This document shows, one piece after another, positions 24,985-34,824 of a stretch of 64,000 bases of DNA (its first letter is position 1; each line of letters starts with the position of its first letter). The notes under the pieces are model-generated. The model was not told where the DNA came from. It did no database searches and was given only the letters and a program-made list of their open reading frames with translations. The stretch covers positions 124,001 to 188,000 of the forward strand of contig NZ_JAPDRF010000007.1 of the NCBI RefSeq assembly GCF_040706615.1. The letters run 5' to 3'. Position numbers and translations under genes: made by a program. The stretch comes from Lentisalinibacter sediminis. Lineage in GTDB: Bacteria > Pseudomonadota > Gammaproteobacteria > Steroidobacterales > Woeseiaceae.

Positions 24985-26244
24985 ATGGATTTCGGCATCT
25001 TCGAACCACTGGCCATCGCGCTCGGTCTGGGCCTGCTCGTCGGCAGCCAGCGCGAGCGCGACGAGGAACACCGCCGCATCGCCGGCGTGCGCACCTTTGC
25101 GCTCATCACGCTGGTGGGGGCCGTCTGCGGCATCCTGGCCGAGGACCATGGCGGCTGGATGATCGCCGCCGGCCTGCTCGGCATCACCGCACTGTTCATC
25201 CTCGGCAATCTCCTCCGCGCACGGGGCGAGGGCACCAACCCGGCGCATTTCGGCCTGACCACCGAGGTTGCCGGCCTGCTGATGTTCGGCGTGGGCGCGA
25301 TGCTCACCAGCGGCATCGAGGCGCCGGCGGTCGCGCTGGCCGGCGTGGCCGCCGTGCTGCTGCAGTGGAAGACCAAGCTGCACGGGCTGATAGGCGCGAT
25401 CGGCGAGCGTGAGTTCGCGGCGATGATGCAGTTCGTCCTGGTGGCGCTGGTGATCCTGCCCGTGGTGCCGGACCAGACCATCGGGCCCTACGACGTCCTC
25501 AACCCCTTCACGCTGTGGCTCATGGTCACTCTGATCGTCGGGATCAGTCTGGCCGCCTACCTGGCCTATCGGGTGCTGGGCGTGCGCGGCGGCTCGCTGG
25601 CCGGCGGCGTGCTGGGCGGCCTCATCTCGAGCACCGCGACCACCGTGAGTTACGCCCGGCAGTGCGCCGGCAACCCGGCCGCCGCCCCCGCCGCCGCGCT
25701 GGTGGTGCTGATCGCCTCCACCATCGTCTACGTGCGGGTGGGCATCGAGCTGGGTGCGGTCGCCCCGGACCTCCTGCGCCAGGCCGCGCTGCCGCTGGCC
25801 GTCATGATGGCCTTCATGGCGTTGCTCTGCGTCGGCCTGCTGCTGAAGATCGATTCGCGCGACATGCAACCGCCGAATCTCGAAAACCCGGCGCAGATCC
25901 GCACCGCCATCGTGTTCGGCGTCCTGTACGCGGTGATCCTGCTGCTGGTGACGGCCGTGCGCGAGGAGTTCGGCGAGGACGCCGCCATTTACGGCGTCGC
26001 CGTGGTATCCGGGCTGACCGACGTGGATGCCCTGACGCTGTCCACGGCGGAGTTGTTCTCCCAGGGCCGGCTGTCCGGCGACGCGGCATGGCGCGCGATT
26101 CTGATCGCGACCCTGTCGAATCTGGCGTTCAAGATCGGCGCCGCGGCGGTGCTGGGCGGGCGGCGGCTCGGCGCCTACGCGCTCGCGACGATGGGGGTAT
26201 CGATCCTGTTCGGCACGGCGCTCGTCTTCCTCTGGCCGGCATGA
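24985..26244 (+). CDS. MgtC/SapB and DUF4010 membrane protein
   Basis: Protein of 419 residues with about 12 transmembrane segments. The N-terminal MgtC/SapB-like region begins ALGLGLLVGSQRERDEEHRRIAGVRTFALITLVG; the C-terminal half matches DUF4010 (GGVLGGLISSTATTVSYAR, VSGLTDVDALTLSTAEL). Small MgtC proteins inhibit ATP synthase or aid growth in low magnesium, but this long fused form has no assigned role. Its stop overlaps the start of the next membrane gene (ATGA), so the two are translationally coupled. Confidence 0.88.
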   Translation: MDFGIFEPLAIALGLGLLVGSQRERDEEHRRIAGVRTFALITLVGAVCGILAEDHGGWMIAAGLLGITALFILGNLLRARGEGTNPAHFGLTTEVAGLLMFGVGAMLTSGIEAPAVALAGVAAVLLQWKTKLHGLIGAIGEREFAAMMQFVLVALVILPVVPDQTIGPYDVLNPFTLWLMVTLIVGISLAAYLAYRVLGVRGGSLAGGVLGGLISSTATTVSYARQCAGNPAAAPAAALVVLIASTIVYVRVGIELGAVAPDLLRQAALPLAVMMAFMALLCVGLLLKIDSRDMQPPNLENPAQIRTAIVFGVLYAVILLLVTAVREEFGEDAAIYGVAVVSGLTDVDALTLSTAELFSQGRLSGDAAWRAILIATLSNLAFKIGAAAVLGGRRLGAYALATMGVSILFGTALVFLWPA

Positions 26245-26576
26245 CTCTCGATACCGATCCATTCGTCTTCTGGGCCGTGCACGCAGCGTTCGCGGCGGTG
26301 TTTCTGCGCAGCCTCTACATGGATCTGATCGCCGGCTATCGCAGGCGGAGGAATCTCCTCAGCGAGACCCTGGGCGGCGACGCCATCGAGCGGTTCCGCT
26401 TCATCGTCGTCCAGGCCGTCATCGCCGTGCTGTTGCTGCACGTGATCGACGTGGCGGAGGGCATCTCCCACAAGCTCGTGATCACCGTCGCGGACATGGC
26501 GATGCTCGCCTATCTCACTTTCCGCAGCGGCTGGTGGCTGGATCGGGTGGCGCTGGGCGCGCGGAAGCGGCGATAG
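26241..26576 (+). CDS. Small membrane protein of unknown function
   Basis: Protein of 111 residues with three likely transmembrane helices (FVFWAVHAAFAAVFL, FIVVQAVIAVLLLHVI, VADMAMLAYLTF) and basic loops. It starts at ATG 26241 inside an ATGA overlap with the MgtC/DUF4010 gene. A longer reading in the same frame is a shadow of that gene. No family recognised; the coupling suggests a small partner subunit. Confidence 0.65.
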   Translation: MTLDTDPFVFWAVHAAFAAVFLRSLYMDLIAGYRRRRNLLSETLGGDAIERFRFIVVQAVIAVLLLHVIDVAEGISHKLVITVADMAMLAYLTFRSGWWLDRVALGARKRR

Positions 26577-26606
26577 CGGCGATAGCCGCTGCGGCCGCGG
26601 GAGAGA

Positions 26607-26683
<77 letters not shown>

Positions 26684-26805
26684 GTCGGGCGGGCCAGTAT
26701 AGCCACGAAGTCCGGTCTCGTCATCACGGCCACTGCCAGCTCACGGCGACACATTCTGCGAACCGCTCCCGCGTCCCCGACGTCCCGATATGCCAGAATA
26801 AACGG

Positions 26806-27162
26806 ATGGACGGATTCCAGCAGGCAGTGGCTGAAATCGTCGGCGGGATCGAGGCGGAGATGAGGCGCGTCGGACTCTGGGAGGAGGAACGCCCGGCGCT
26901 CAGCCGTCTCGGCAGTGCCCAGCCGTTCTGTTTCGACACGCTGCGGTTCCACCAGTGGCTGCAGTGGCTGTTCCTGCCCCGCATGCAGCGCATCCTCGAT
27001 GCGGGCGGCGACGGGATGCCGTCGGAGAGCGGCATCCACGCCTATGCCGAGGAGTGCCTGCGCGAGGACACGCGGGACACGGACGAGTTGCTGGCGCTGA
27101 TCCGGCGGTTCGACGAGGTGATCACTGCGGGCGAAGCCGGCGGGGACCGGCCCGGGCATTGA
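26806..27162 (+). CDS. yqcC: YqcC family protein
   Basis: Protein of 118 residues, soluble and mostly helical. It matches YqcC/DUF446 features: IEAEMRRVGLW near the start, QPFCFDTLRFHQWLQWLFLPRM in the middle, and PSESGIHAYAEECL towards the end. Function unknown in the family; often next to tRNA-modification genes such as truC, which is not seen here. The next gene starts 20 bp downstream. Confidence 0.85.
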   Translation: MDGFQQAVAEIVGGIEAEMRRVGLWEEERPALSRLGSAQPFCFDTLRFHQWLQWLFLPRMQRILDAGGDGMPSESGIHAYAEECLREDTRDTDELLALIRRFDEVITAGEAGGDRPGH

Positions 27163-27182
27163 GGCGGCCGTGAGCAGGCGAA

Positions 27183-28103
27183 ATGAGTAGAGGCGTATTG
27201 ACCACCGCGGCGGCGGGCAGCGTGGCGCTGCTCGCGCTGCCCCTCGCCGAGCCGCTCTGGTGGGTGTTCGGCCTGCCGGTGCACTTCCCGCTGCAGATCG
27301 CCGCCGGCTGTCTGCTGCTCCTGGCCGTCGCGCTGGCGGCCCGGCAGCGGGTGCCTGCGCTGGTCTTCGCGGCGGCGGTGGCGCTCTGCCTCTTCCAGGC
27401 CCGCGAGCACCTCCCCGGCTTCGCGACGGCCGAGGCTTCCCCCACCGACCTCACGGCGGCGGTCCTGAACCTGGACTGGCGCAATCCGGACTTCGGTGCC
27501 GCCGAGGCCTGGCTGCGCCAACTGCGGGCCGACCTCGTCGTGCTACCCGAATACACGCCGGCCGCCGCGCGGCGTCTTGCCTCCCTGGCCGACGTCTATC
27601 CTCATCGCCTGGAGGCGGCCCGCGAAGGCGCCTGGGGCATCGCCCTGCTGAGTCGCCATCCGATCGCCTCGGGCCGTGTGATCCGTCCGGCCGGCATCGA
27701 CAGTCCGGCGCTGGATGCCGTGCTGGATACAGGGGGGCGGCAGCTCCGGGTCTTGGGTATCCATCCCCGTTCGCCCATCTCGGCCGGCTTCACCGCGGAG
27801 CGCAACGCCCAGCTTGCCGCCCTGGCCGACCTCGTCCGGGAGTCCCGCGATGCGACGCTGGTCTGCGGGGATTTCAACGACACGCCGTTCTCGGCGAGCT
27901 TCCGCGCCTTCATGACGCGGGCGGGCGTGGCCAATGCCGCGGCGGGGCAGGGCTACCCGGCCACTTTCCCGGCCGGCTGGCTGCCGGTCTGGATCCCCAT
28001 CGACCACTGCGTCTACCGCGGCGGCCTCGTGGCGGTGCGGGTGCAGAGCGGCCCCGATGTGGGCTCCGATCATTATCCGCTGGTGGCGGAGTTCCGCTGG
28101 TAA
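27183..28103 (+). CDS. Membrane-anchored endonuclease/exonuclease/phosphatase family protein
   Basis: Protein of 306 residues. Three hydrophobic helices occupy about residues 8-80, followed by an EEP catalytic domain. Catalytic motifs are PEYTPA (metal-binding Glu), GDFNDTPFS (Asp/Asn) and GSDHYPL (Asp/His). The layout equals a common bacterial group of inner-membrane EEP proteins whose active site faces the periplasm. Substrate unknown: nucleic acid, phospholipid or phosphorylated small molecule are possible. It converges on rpoD; a shared hairpin lies between them. Confidence 0.85.
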   Translation: MSRGVLTTAAAGSVALLALPLAEPLWWVFGLPVHFPLQIAAGCLLLLAVALAARQRVPALVFAAAVALCLFQAREHLPGFATAEASPTDLTAAVLNLDWRNPDFGAAEAWLRQLRADLVVLPEYTPAAARRLASLADVYPHRLEAAREGAWGIALLSRHPIASGRVIRPAGIDSPALDAVLDTGGRQLRVLGIHPRSPISAGFTAERNAQLAALADLVRESRDATLVCGDFNDTPFSASFRAFMTRAGVANAAAGQGYPATFPAGWLPVWIPIDHCVYRGGLVAVRVQSGPDVGSDHYPLVAEFRW

Positions 28104-28139
28104 CGGCTTCCCCGTAACGCCGCGCCGCGGCCGTCCACG

Positions 28140-28170
28140 AAAAAGGGCGGCAACCTGCAGGATGCCGCCC
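28140..28170 (-). terminator. Rho-independent terminator of the rpoD operon
   Basis: On the minus strand an 8-bp stem GGGCGGCA/TGCCGCCC with a 10-nt loop is followed by five T residues (28144-28140). It lies 22 bp after the rpoD stop. Confidence 0.85.
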
Positions 28171-28192
28171 TCCGTCTTGCACTCCGGCAGGT

Positions 28193-30010
<1,818 letters not shown>

Positions 30011-30048
30011 AAACAGAACCTCTGTGCGTGGGTTGGGCAAACGGCCAA

Positions 30049-31827
30049 CTATACTGAATTTTCCGTGATATTTCCATCACCGGACGCCGGATTCGCAGGC
30101 CGGGAGAGCAGCTGACGCAGCTCCTCCCGCTCTTCGGTCGAGAGCTCACCGCTCCGGCCCTTCTCCCGCAGGAATTCCACCCGGTCATGCCGGGCGGCCT
30201 GGACCAGCTGCCGGACACAGCCCTCGAGCTCGGCCGCCGCGTCGAAATCCTCGTGACCGGGACTCTCGGCAGCGGCCAGTGCCGCCAGGTGCCGGCCGTG
30301 GGGACGGTGACGCCAGCGTTCCAGTATGCCTGCGGTATTCATATGAGGTTCGGCCTGCAGCGTTTCAAGGAGTTCCACCAGCAGGTCGGCGCCCGGGCGG
30401 TCGAGACCGGCCAGCCGTTCCACGTCCACCGACGAGGCCGTCGCCGGATGATGCAGCAGCAACGTGATGGCCCGCCGTACCAGGGTGGGCCGGCCGGTCT
30501 GTATGCGGGGCCGGGCGTGCCGCCTCGGCTCAGCCTTCTTCTCCTCGGGCGCCTCCATCATGCCGGCCAGCCGCTCGCCGGACAGGCCCACCGTCTCGCC
30601 GAGGCGCTCGAGCAGCAGCTCCCGGTAGATGCCCGCCGGAATCTTCGCCACCAGCGGGCGCGCGAGCTCCGCCAGCCGTGCGCGGCCGTCCACGGACCCG
30701 AGATCGACCTGTCCGGCCAGTTCGCCGACCAGGAAATCCGACAGGGGCATCCCGTCGTCCAGCACCGCCTCGAAGGCCGCGGCGCCGCGACTGCTGACCA
30801 GGGAGTCCGGATCCTCGCCCTCCGGCAGGAAGGCGAAGTAGATCTGGCGGCCCTCGCGTACCTGGGGCAGGGCGTTCTCCAGCGCTCGCCACGCGGCGGC
30901 GCGGCCGGCCCGGTCGCCGTCGAAGCAGAAGCAGACCGCGTCGGTCAGACGAAACAGGCGTGAGAGGTGATCGGCGGTGGTGGCCGTGCCGAGAGTCGCC
31001 ACCGCATAGCCGATGCCGTGGCGGGCGAGGGCGACCACGTCCATGTAGCCCTCCACCACCACCAGGCGCTCGATGTCGCGCAGGCGCTTCTTCGCCTCGT
31101 AGAGCCCGTAGAGTTCCCGGCCCTTGTGGAACAGCACCGTCTCGGGCGAGTTCAGGTACTTTGGCTCCTCGTCGCCGAGCACCCGGCCGCCGAAGCCGAT
31201 GGTGCGTCCCCGCGAGTCGCGGATGGGGAACATGACACGATGGCGGAAGCGGTCGTAGTAGCCGCCGTTGTCGCGCCGGATCACCAGCCCGGCGGCGTGC
31301 AGCCGCTCGACGGCTTCGTCCTCGGTGCCGAAGCGCTTCAGCACATGATCCCAGCCCGCGGGCGCGAAACCGATGCGATAGGCCCGCGCGGTGGTGCCGT
31401 CGATGCCGCGCTGCTTGAGATAAGCCACGGCCTCGTCACTGTCGCGCAGGGAATCGACGTAGTACTGCTCGACCGCGGCGGTCAGCTCCAGCAGCCGGTC
31501 CAGCTTGCGCGTGGGCCGGGAATCGGCCTCCCGTGGCACCTCCAGCCCCATCAGCCCCGCCAGTTCCTCGATGGCCTCCGGGAACCCGAGGTGATCGTGC
31601 TCCATCAGAAAGCCGATGGCGGTGCCATGGGCGCCGCAGCCGAAGCAGTGGTAAAAGCCCTTGTCCGGGCTGACGGTAAAAGACGGCGTCTTTTCGCCGT
31701 GGAAGGGGCACAGGGCCTTGTACTCCCGGCCGGCCTTCTTCAGCTGGATGCGGGTGCCCAACACCTCGGCGATATCCGCGCGGGCGATGAGGTCGTCGAT
31801 GAATTCCTGGGGGATGCGGCCGCTCAT
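30049..31827 (-). CDS. dnaG: DNA primase
   Basis: Protein of 592 residues that makes RNA primers for replication. The N-terminal zinc-binding domain has CPFH...CFGC (about residues 40-64). The TOPRIM catalytic core contains VVVEGYMDVVAL, the metal-binding FDGDRAGRAAAWRA and GEDPDS. The C-terminal helicase-binding domain is present. It lies between yqeY (98 bp upstream) and rpoD (38 bp downstream). GAGGG lies 5 nt before the ATG, and the same 11-nt ribosome-binding segment is repeated 14 nt upstream. Confidence 0.98.
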   Translation of the reverse strand: MSGRIPQEFIDDLIARADIAEVLGTRIQLKKAGREYKALCPFHGEKTPSFTVSPDKGFYHCFGCGAHGTAIGFLMEHDHLGFPEAIEELAGLMGLEVPREADSRPTRKLDRLLELTAAVEQYYVDSLRDSDEAVAYLKQRGIDGTTARAYRIGFAPAGWDHVLKRFGTEDEAVERLHAAGLVIRRDNGGYYDRFRHRVMFPIRDSRGRTIGFGGRVLGDEEPKYLNSPETVLFHKGRELYGLYEAKKRLRDIERLVVVEGYMDVVALARHGIGYAVATLGTATTADHLSRLFRLTDAVCFCFDGDRAGRAAAWRALENALPQVREGRQIYFAFLPEGEDPDSLVSSRGAAAFEAVLDDGMPLSDFLVGELAGQVDLGSVDGRARLAELARPLVAKIPAGIYRELLLERLGETVGLSGERLAGMMEAPEEKKAEPRRHARPRIQTGRPTLVRRAITLLLHHPATASSVDVERLAGLDRPGADLLVELLETLQAEPHMNTAGILERWRHRPHGRHLAALAAAESPGHEDFDAAAELEGCVRQLVQAARHDRVEFLREKGRSGELSTEEREELRQLLSRPANPASGDGNITENSV

Positions 31828-31925
31828 ATTGCCCTCACCAGGTTGCCCTCACCCGACTCTTCCGGCGTGCCCGGCACAGGATAGCCGGCGTGTGGCGCGG
31901 ACGCGAATGCGCGATGCGGATGGGG

Positions 31926-32372
31926 TCAGCCGGCGAGCCTCGCCTTGACCTTCGCACTCACGGCGCTCATGTCGGCGCGCCCCTGGGCTTCGGACTTGAT
32001 GCGGGCCATGACCTTGCCCATGTCACGCAGGGACTCGGCGCCCGTCTCGGCGATGGCGGCATCGATGAGTGCGGCGAGTTCGTCGTCCGAGAGCGGCTCG
32101 GGGAGATACTCCGACAAGACGCCGATCTCGTAATTCTCTTTCCCGGCCAGGTCGGCGCGGCCGCCGGCCTCGTACTGGCTCACCGACTCCCGGCGCTGCT
32201 TCACCATCTTCTCGATGACGGCGAGCACGTCGGCGTCCGTGAGTTCCTTGCGCTCGTCCACCTCACGCTGCTTCACGGCGGCGAGCGTCATGCGGATCAC
32301 CCCGAGGCGGTCCTTCTCGCCCGCCTTCATGGCCGTCTTCATGTCGGCCGTGATCCGGTCTTTCAGGTTCAT
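31926..32372 (-). CDS. yqeY: GatB/YqeY domain-containing protein
   Basis: Protein of 148 residues matching the YqeY family: LKDRITADMKTAMKAGEKDRLGVIRM at the start, YEIGVLSEYLPEPLSDDELAALI in the centre and MGKVMARIKSEAQGRADM near the end. It resembles the tRNA-binding tail of GatB and may have a tRNA-related role; its function is not settled. The gene sits between rpsU and dnaG, a conserved order in many proteobacteria. Confidence 0.95.
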   Translation of the reverse strand: MNLKDRITADMKTAMKAGEKDRLGVIRMTLAAVKQREVDERKELTDADVLAVIEKMVKQRRESVSQYEAGGRADLAGKENYEIGVLSEYLPEPLSDDELAALIDAAIAETGAESLRDMGKVMARIKSEAQGRADMSAVSAKVKARLAG

Positions 32373-32422
32373 GGCTCGGTTGCCTGTGTGGCCCGGGGCC
32401 AGGATGGCCGGGGCGGCGGCGC

Positions 32423-32638
32423 TCAGTACAGCCGCTTGCGGCGGTTCTGCTCGCGGGAGATCCGCTTCATGTGGCGCTTCACGGCGGCCGCCTTCTTGCG
32501 CTTGCGCTCCTGGGTGGGCTTTTCGTAGAACTCGCGGCGACGCAGCTCCGTCAGCACGCCCGCCTTCTCGCAGGCACGCTTGAAACGCCGCAGTGCGGCG
32601 TCGAAATATTCGTTCTCTCTGACTTTAACGCTCGGCAT
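32423..32638 (-). CDS. rpsU: 30S ribosomal protein S21
   Basis: Protein of 71 residues, the usual S21 length, highly basic. It matches S21 throughout (VKVRENEYFDAALRRFKRACEKAG, LRRREFYEKPTQERKRKK). It supports initiation on the small ribosomal subunit. It is the first gene of the macromolecular synthesis operon, divergent from tsaD by 202 bp; that gap holds a triple 12-bp repeat. Confidence 0.98.
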   Translation of the reverse strand: MPSVKVRENEYFDAALRRFKRACEKAGVLTELRRREFYEKPTQERKRKKAAAVKRHMKRISREQNRRKRLY

Positions 32639-32712
32639 AGGTTTTCCGATCTATCTGCTCTCGAGTCGAGGCTGCCGCATGGCATTCAGGCCGGCGGGGC
32701 ACTCGGACCGTG

Positions 32713-32748
32713 GTTGGACAATTCGTTGAACAATTGGTTGGACAAATC
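32713..32748. repeat. Three tandem 12-bp repeats between rpsU and tsaD
   Basis: Directly adjacent copies GTTGGACAATTC, GTTGAACAATTG and GTTGGACAAATC occupy 36 bp in the divergent rpsU/tsaD intergenic region. Each contains TTGnACAA, which is close to palindromic, so both strands present similar sites. They may be operator sites or supply alternative -35-like TTGGAC/TTGAAC hexamers. Confidence 0.75.
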
Positions 32749-32840
32749 CGCCGCGGCGGACAAAGACCGCTAAGTTTACGGCCGGTACCCGGCGAATGCA
32801 AAAGCCTTTTGTCCTTTTCCTGGGGTATTATCCGCCCGCT

Positions 32841-33869
32841 ATGCTGGTACTGGGCATCGAAACGAGCTGCGACGAGACCGGGGTGGCCCTGTACCACACC
32901 GAGACCGGGCTGCTGGAGCACCGCCTGCACAGCCAGGTGGATCTGCACGCGCGCTACGGGGGTGTGGTGCCCGAACTGGCGTCACGGGATCACTCCAGGC
33001 GCCTGGTGCCGCTGGTGGAAGAGGTCATGGCCGACGCGGGCATGGAGACCGGCGACCTGGACGGGATCGCCTACACCGCCGGTCCCGGGCTCATCGGCGC
33101 TCTGATGGTGGGAGCGACCTTCGCCGCCAGCTACGCCACCGCTGCCGGCCTGCCCGCCGTCCCCGTGCATCATATGGAGGCCCATCTGCTGGCGCCGCTG
33201 CTGGAGGCGGAGCCGCCGGAGTTCCCGTTCGTCGCCCTGCTGGTGTCCGGCGGCCACACGCTGCTGGTGGACGTGGCCGGCATCGGCAGTTACTCGGTAC
33301 TCGGCACCACACTCGACGATGCGGCCGGAGAAGCCTTCGACAAGACCGCGAAGCTGCTGGAGCTCGGTTACCCGGGCGGTCCCGCCCTGGCCGCGCTGGC
33401 CGAGCGGGGAGATCCGCGCGCCTTCGCATTCCCCCGTCCGCTCACGCGGCGGCCGGGGCTGGACTTCAGCTTCTCGGGCCTGAAGACGGCGGTGCTGGTC
33501 GAGGCCCGGCGCCTGCGCGATGCCGGCGCCTGGGACGAGGGCGCCCGCGCCGACATGGCCGCCGCGTTCGAGGCGGCGGTCGTGGAGACCCTGGCCATCA
33601 AGTGCCGCCGGGCGCTGGAGACCGCCGGGCGTGACAGTCTGGTGGTGGCGGGCGGCGTGGGCGCCAATCGGCGGCTGCGCGAAGCACTGGTGGCGGACGT
33701 CTCCGCCGGCGGCGGCCGGGTGTACTTTCCGCGGCCGGTGTTCTGTACGGACAACGGCGCGATGATCGCACTGGCCGGCGCACTCCGGCTGGCACAATCC
33801 GGCGACGAGCCCCGTATCCTGGCGCGGGCCCGCTGGTCGCTGGAGGAATTGCCGGCGCTGGCCGCCTGA
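32841..33869 (+). CDS. tsaD: tRNA N6-adenosine threonylcarbamoyltransferase TsaD
   Basis: Protein of 342 residues of the Kae1/Qri7/TsaD family. It transfers threonylcarbamoyl to A37 of ANN-decoding tRNAs, working with TsaB/C/E. Visible motifs: GIETSCDETGVALY, GGVVPELASRDHSRR, HHMEAHLLAPLL (metal-binding histidines), LLVSGGHT and FCTDNGAMIALAG. ATG 32841 aligns with known N-termini; an in-frame start 45 bp earlier is unlikely. A TATTAT at 32826 would give a very short leader. It is divergent from rpsU, the classic arrangement. folB follows after 11 bp. Confidence 0.97.
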   Translation: MLVLGIETSCDETGVALYHTETGLLEHRLHSQVDLHARYGGVVPELASRDHSRRLVPLVEEVMADAGMETGDLDGIAYTAGPGLIGALMVGATFAASYATAAGLPAVPVHHMEAHLLAPLLEAEPPEFPFVALLVSGGHTLLVDVAGIGSYSVLGTTLDDAAGEAFDKTAKLLELGYPGGPALAALAERGDPRAFAFPRPLTRRPGLDFSFSGLKTAVLVEARRLRDAGAWDEGARADMAAAFEAAVVETLAIKCRRALETAGRDSLVVAGGVGANRRLREALVADVSAGGGRVYFPRPVFCTDNGAMIALAGALRLAQSGDEPRILARARWSLEELPALAA

Positions 33870-33880
33870 GCGGAGGACTC

Positions 33881-34240
33881 ATGGATATCATCTTTCTGCG
33901 CGATCTGCGCATCGACACCGTGGTGGGCATCTGGGACTGGGAGCGGCGCATCCGCCAGACCGTCAGCATCGATCTGGAGATGGCCGCCGACATCGCCCGC
34001 GCGGCCGCGACCGACAGCATCGACGACACGCTCAACTACAAGCGCGTGGCGAAACGGCTCATTGCCTACGTCGAGGCGTCGGAGTTCCAGCTGGTCGAGA
34101 CCATGGCCGAGCGCATCGCCGAGATCGTGCTGGGGGAATTCGAGGTGCCCTGGGTGCGCGTCACGGTGAACAAGCCCGGCGCCATCCGCGGCTCCCGGGA
34201 CGTGGGCGTACGCATCGAGCGCGGCGCGAGGCCCGAATGA
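33881..34240 (+). CDS. folB: Dihydroneopterin aldolase
   Basis: Protein of 119 residues. It cleaves 7,8-dihydroneopterin in folate synthesis. Family features: DIIFLRDLRIDTVVGIWDWERRIRQTVSIDLEM, the LNYKRVAKRL segment, FQLVETMAERIAEIVL and the catalytic lysine in VTVNKPGAIRGSRDVGV. It precedes folK with 1 bp between stop and next start, so the two consecutive folate steps are made together. Confidence 0.96.
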   Translation: MDIIFLRDLRIDTVVGIWDWERRIRQTVSIDLEMAADIARAAATDSIDDTLNYKRVAKRLIAYVEASEFQLVETMAERIAEIVLGEFEVPWVRVTVNKPGAIRGSRDVGVRIERGARPE

Positions 34241-34241
34241 G

Positions 34242-34742
34242 ATGGCCCGGGTGTTCGTCAGCGTCGGCAGCAATATACGGCCGGAAGAGAATCTCCGCCT
34301 GGCCTGCGCGGAACTCGAGCGGCGCTTCGGCGACCTGGATCTCTCCTCCGTGTATCGCAACCCGCCGGTGGGCTTCGATGGCGAGGACTTCCTCAACCTG
34401 GTAGCGGGCTTCGACACCGAAGGCGATCCGGAGGAGGTGATCGCCGAGCTGGAGCAGATCCACCGGCTGGCCGGCAGACAGCGGGGCGCGGAGCGCTACG
34501 GGCCGAGGACGCTGGATCTGGACCTGCTGCTCTATGACGATCTGGTCACCGAGGGGCCGCCGCTCACGCTGCCCCGGGACGATGTCCTGAAATACGATTT
34601 CGTGCTGGGACCGCTGGCCGAGCTCGTCCCGGATCTCGTCCACCCGGTCGACGGGCGCCGTCTCGCCGACCTCTGGGAGGCCTTCGAGGACGGCGACCGC
34701 CGGCTCACCGTGGAGGACGTCGACGTCGAGGCCCGGATCTGA
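34242..34742 (+). CDS. folK: 6-hydroxymethyl-7,8-dihydropterin pyrophosphokinase
   Basis: Protein of 166 residues. It transfers pyrophosphate from ATP to 6-hydroxymethyl-dihydropterin, the step after FolB. Signature motifs: VFVSVGSNIRPEENL, SSVYRNPPVG, DFLNLVAGFDT, and RYGPRTLDLDLLLYDD. A pteridine reductase lies 1.5 kb further on, on the other strand. The C-terminus is slightly extended relative to minimal HPPK. Confidence 0.96.
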   Translation: MARVFVSVGSNIRPEENLRLACAELERRFGDLDLSSVYRNPPVGFDGEDFLNLVAGFDTEGDPEEVIAELEQIHRLAGRQRGAERYGPRTLDLDLLLYDDLVTEGPPLTLPRDDVLKYDFVLGPLAELVPDLVHPVDGRRLADLWEAFEDGDRRLTVEDVDVEARI

Positions 34743-34824
34743 GGCCTCGAAAAATGGCGCCGTGGAGGATAGATTGGCGACGACGAGGGTCCGACACCGC
34801 ATGCGGACGAGAGAGGCGACAGGG

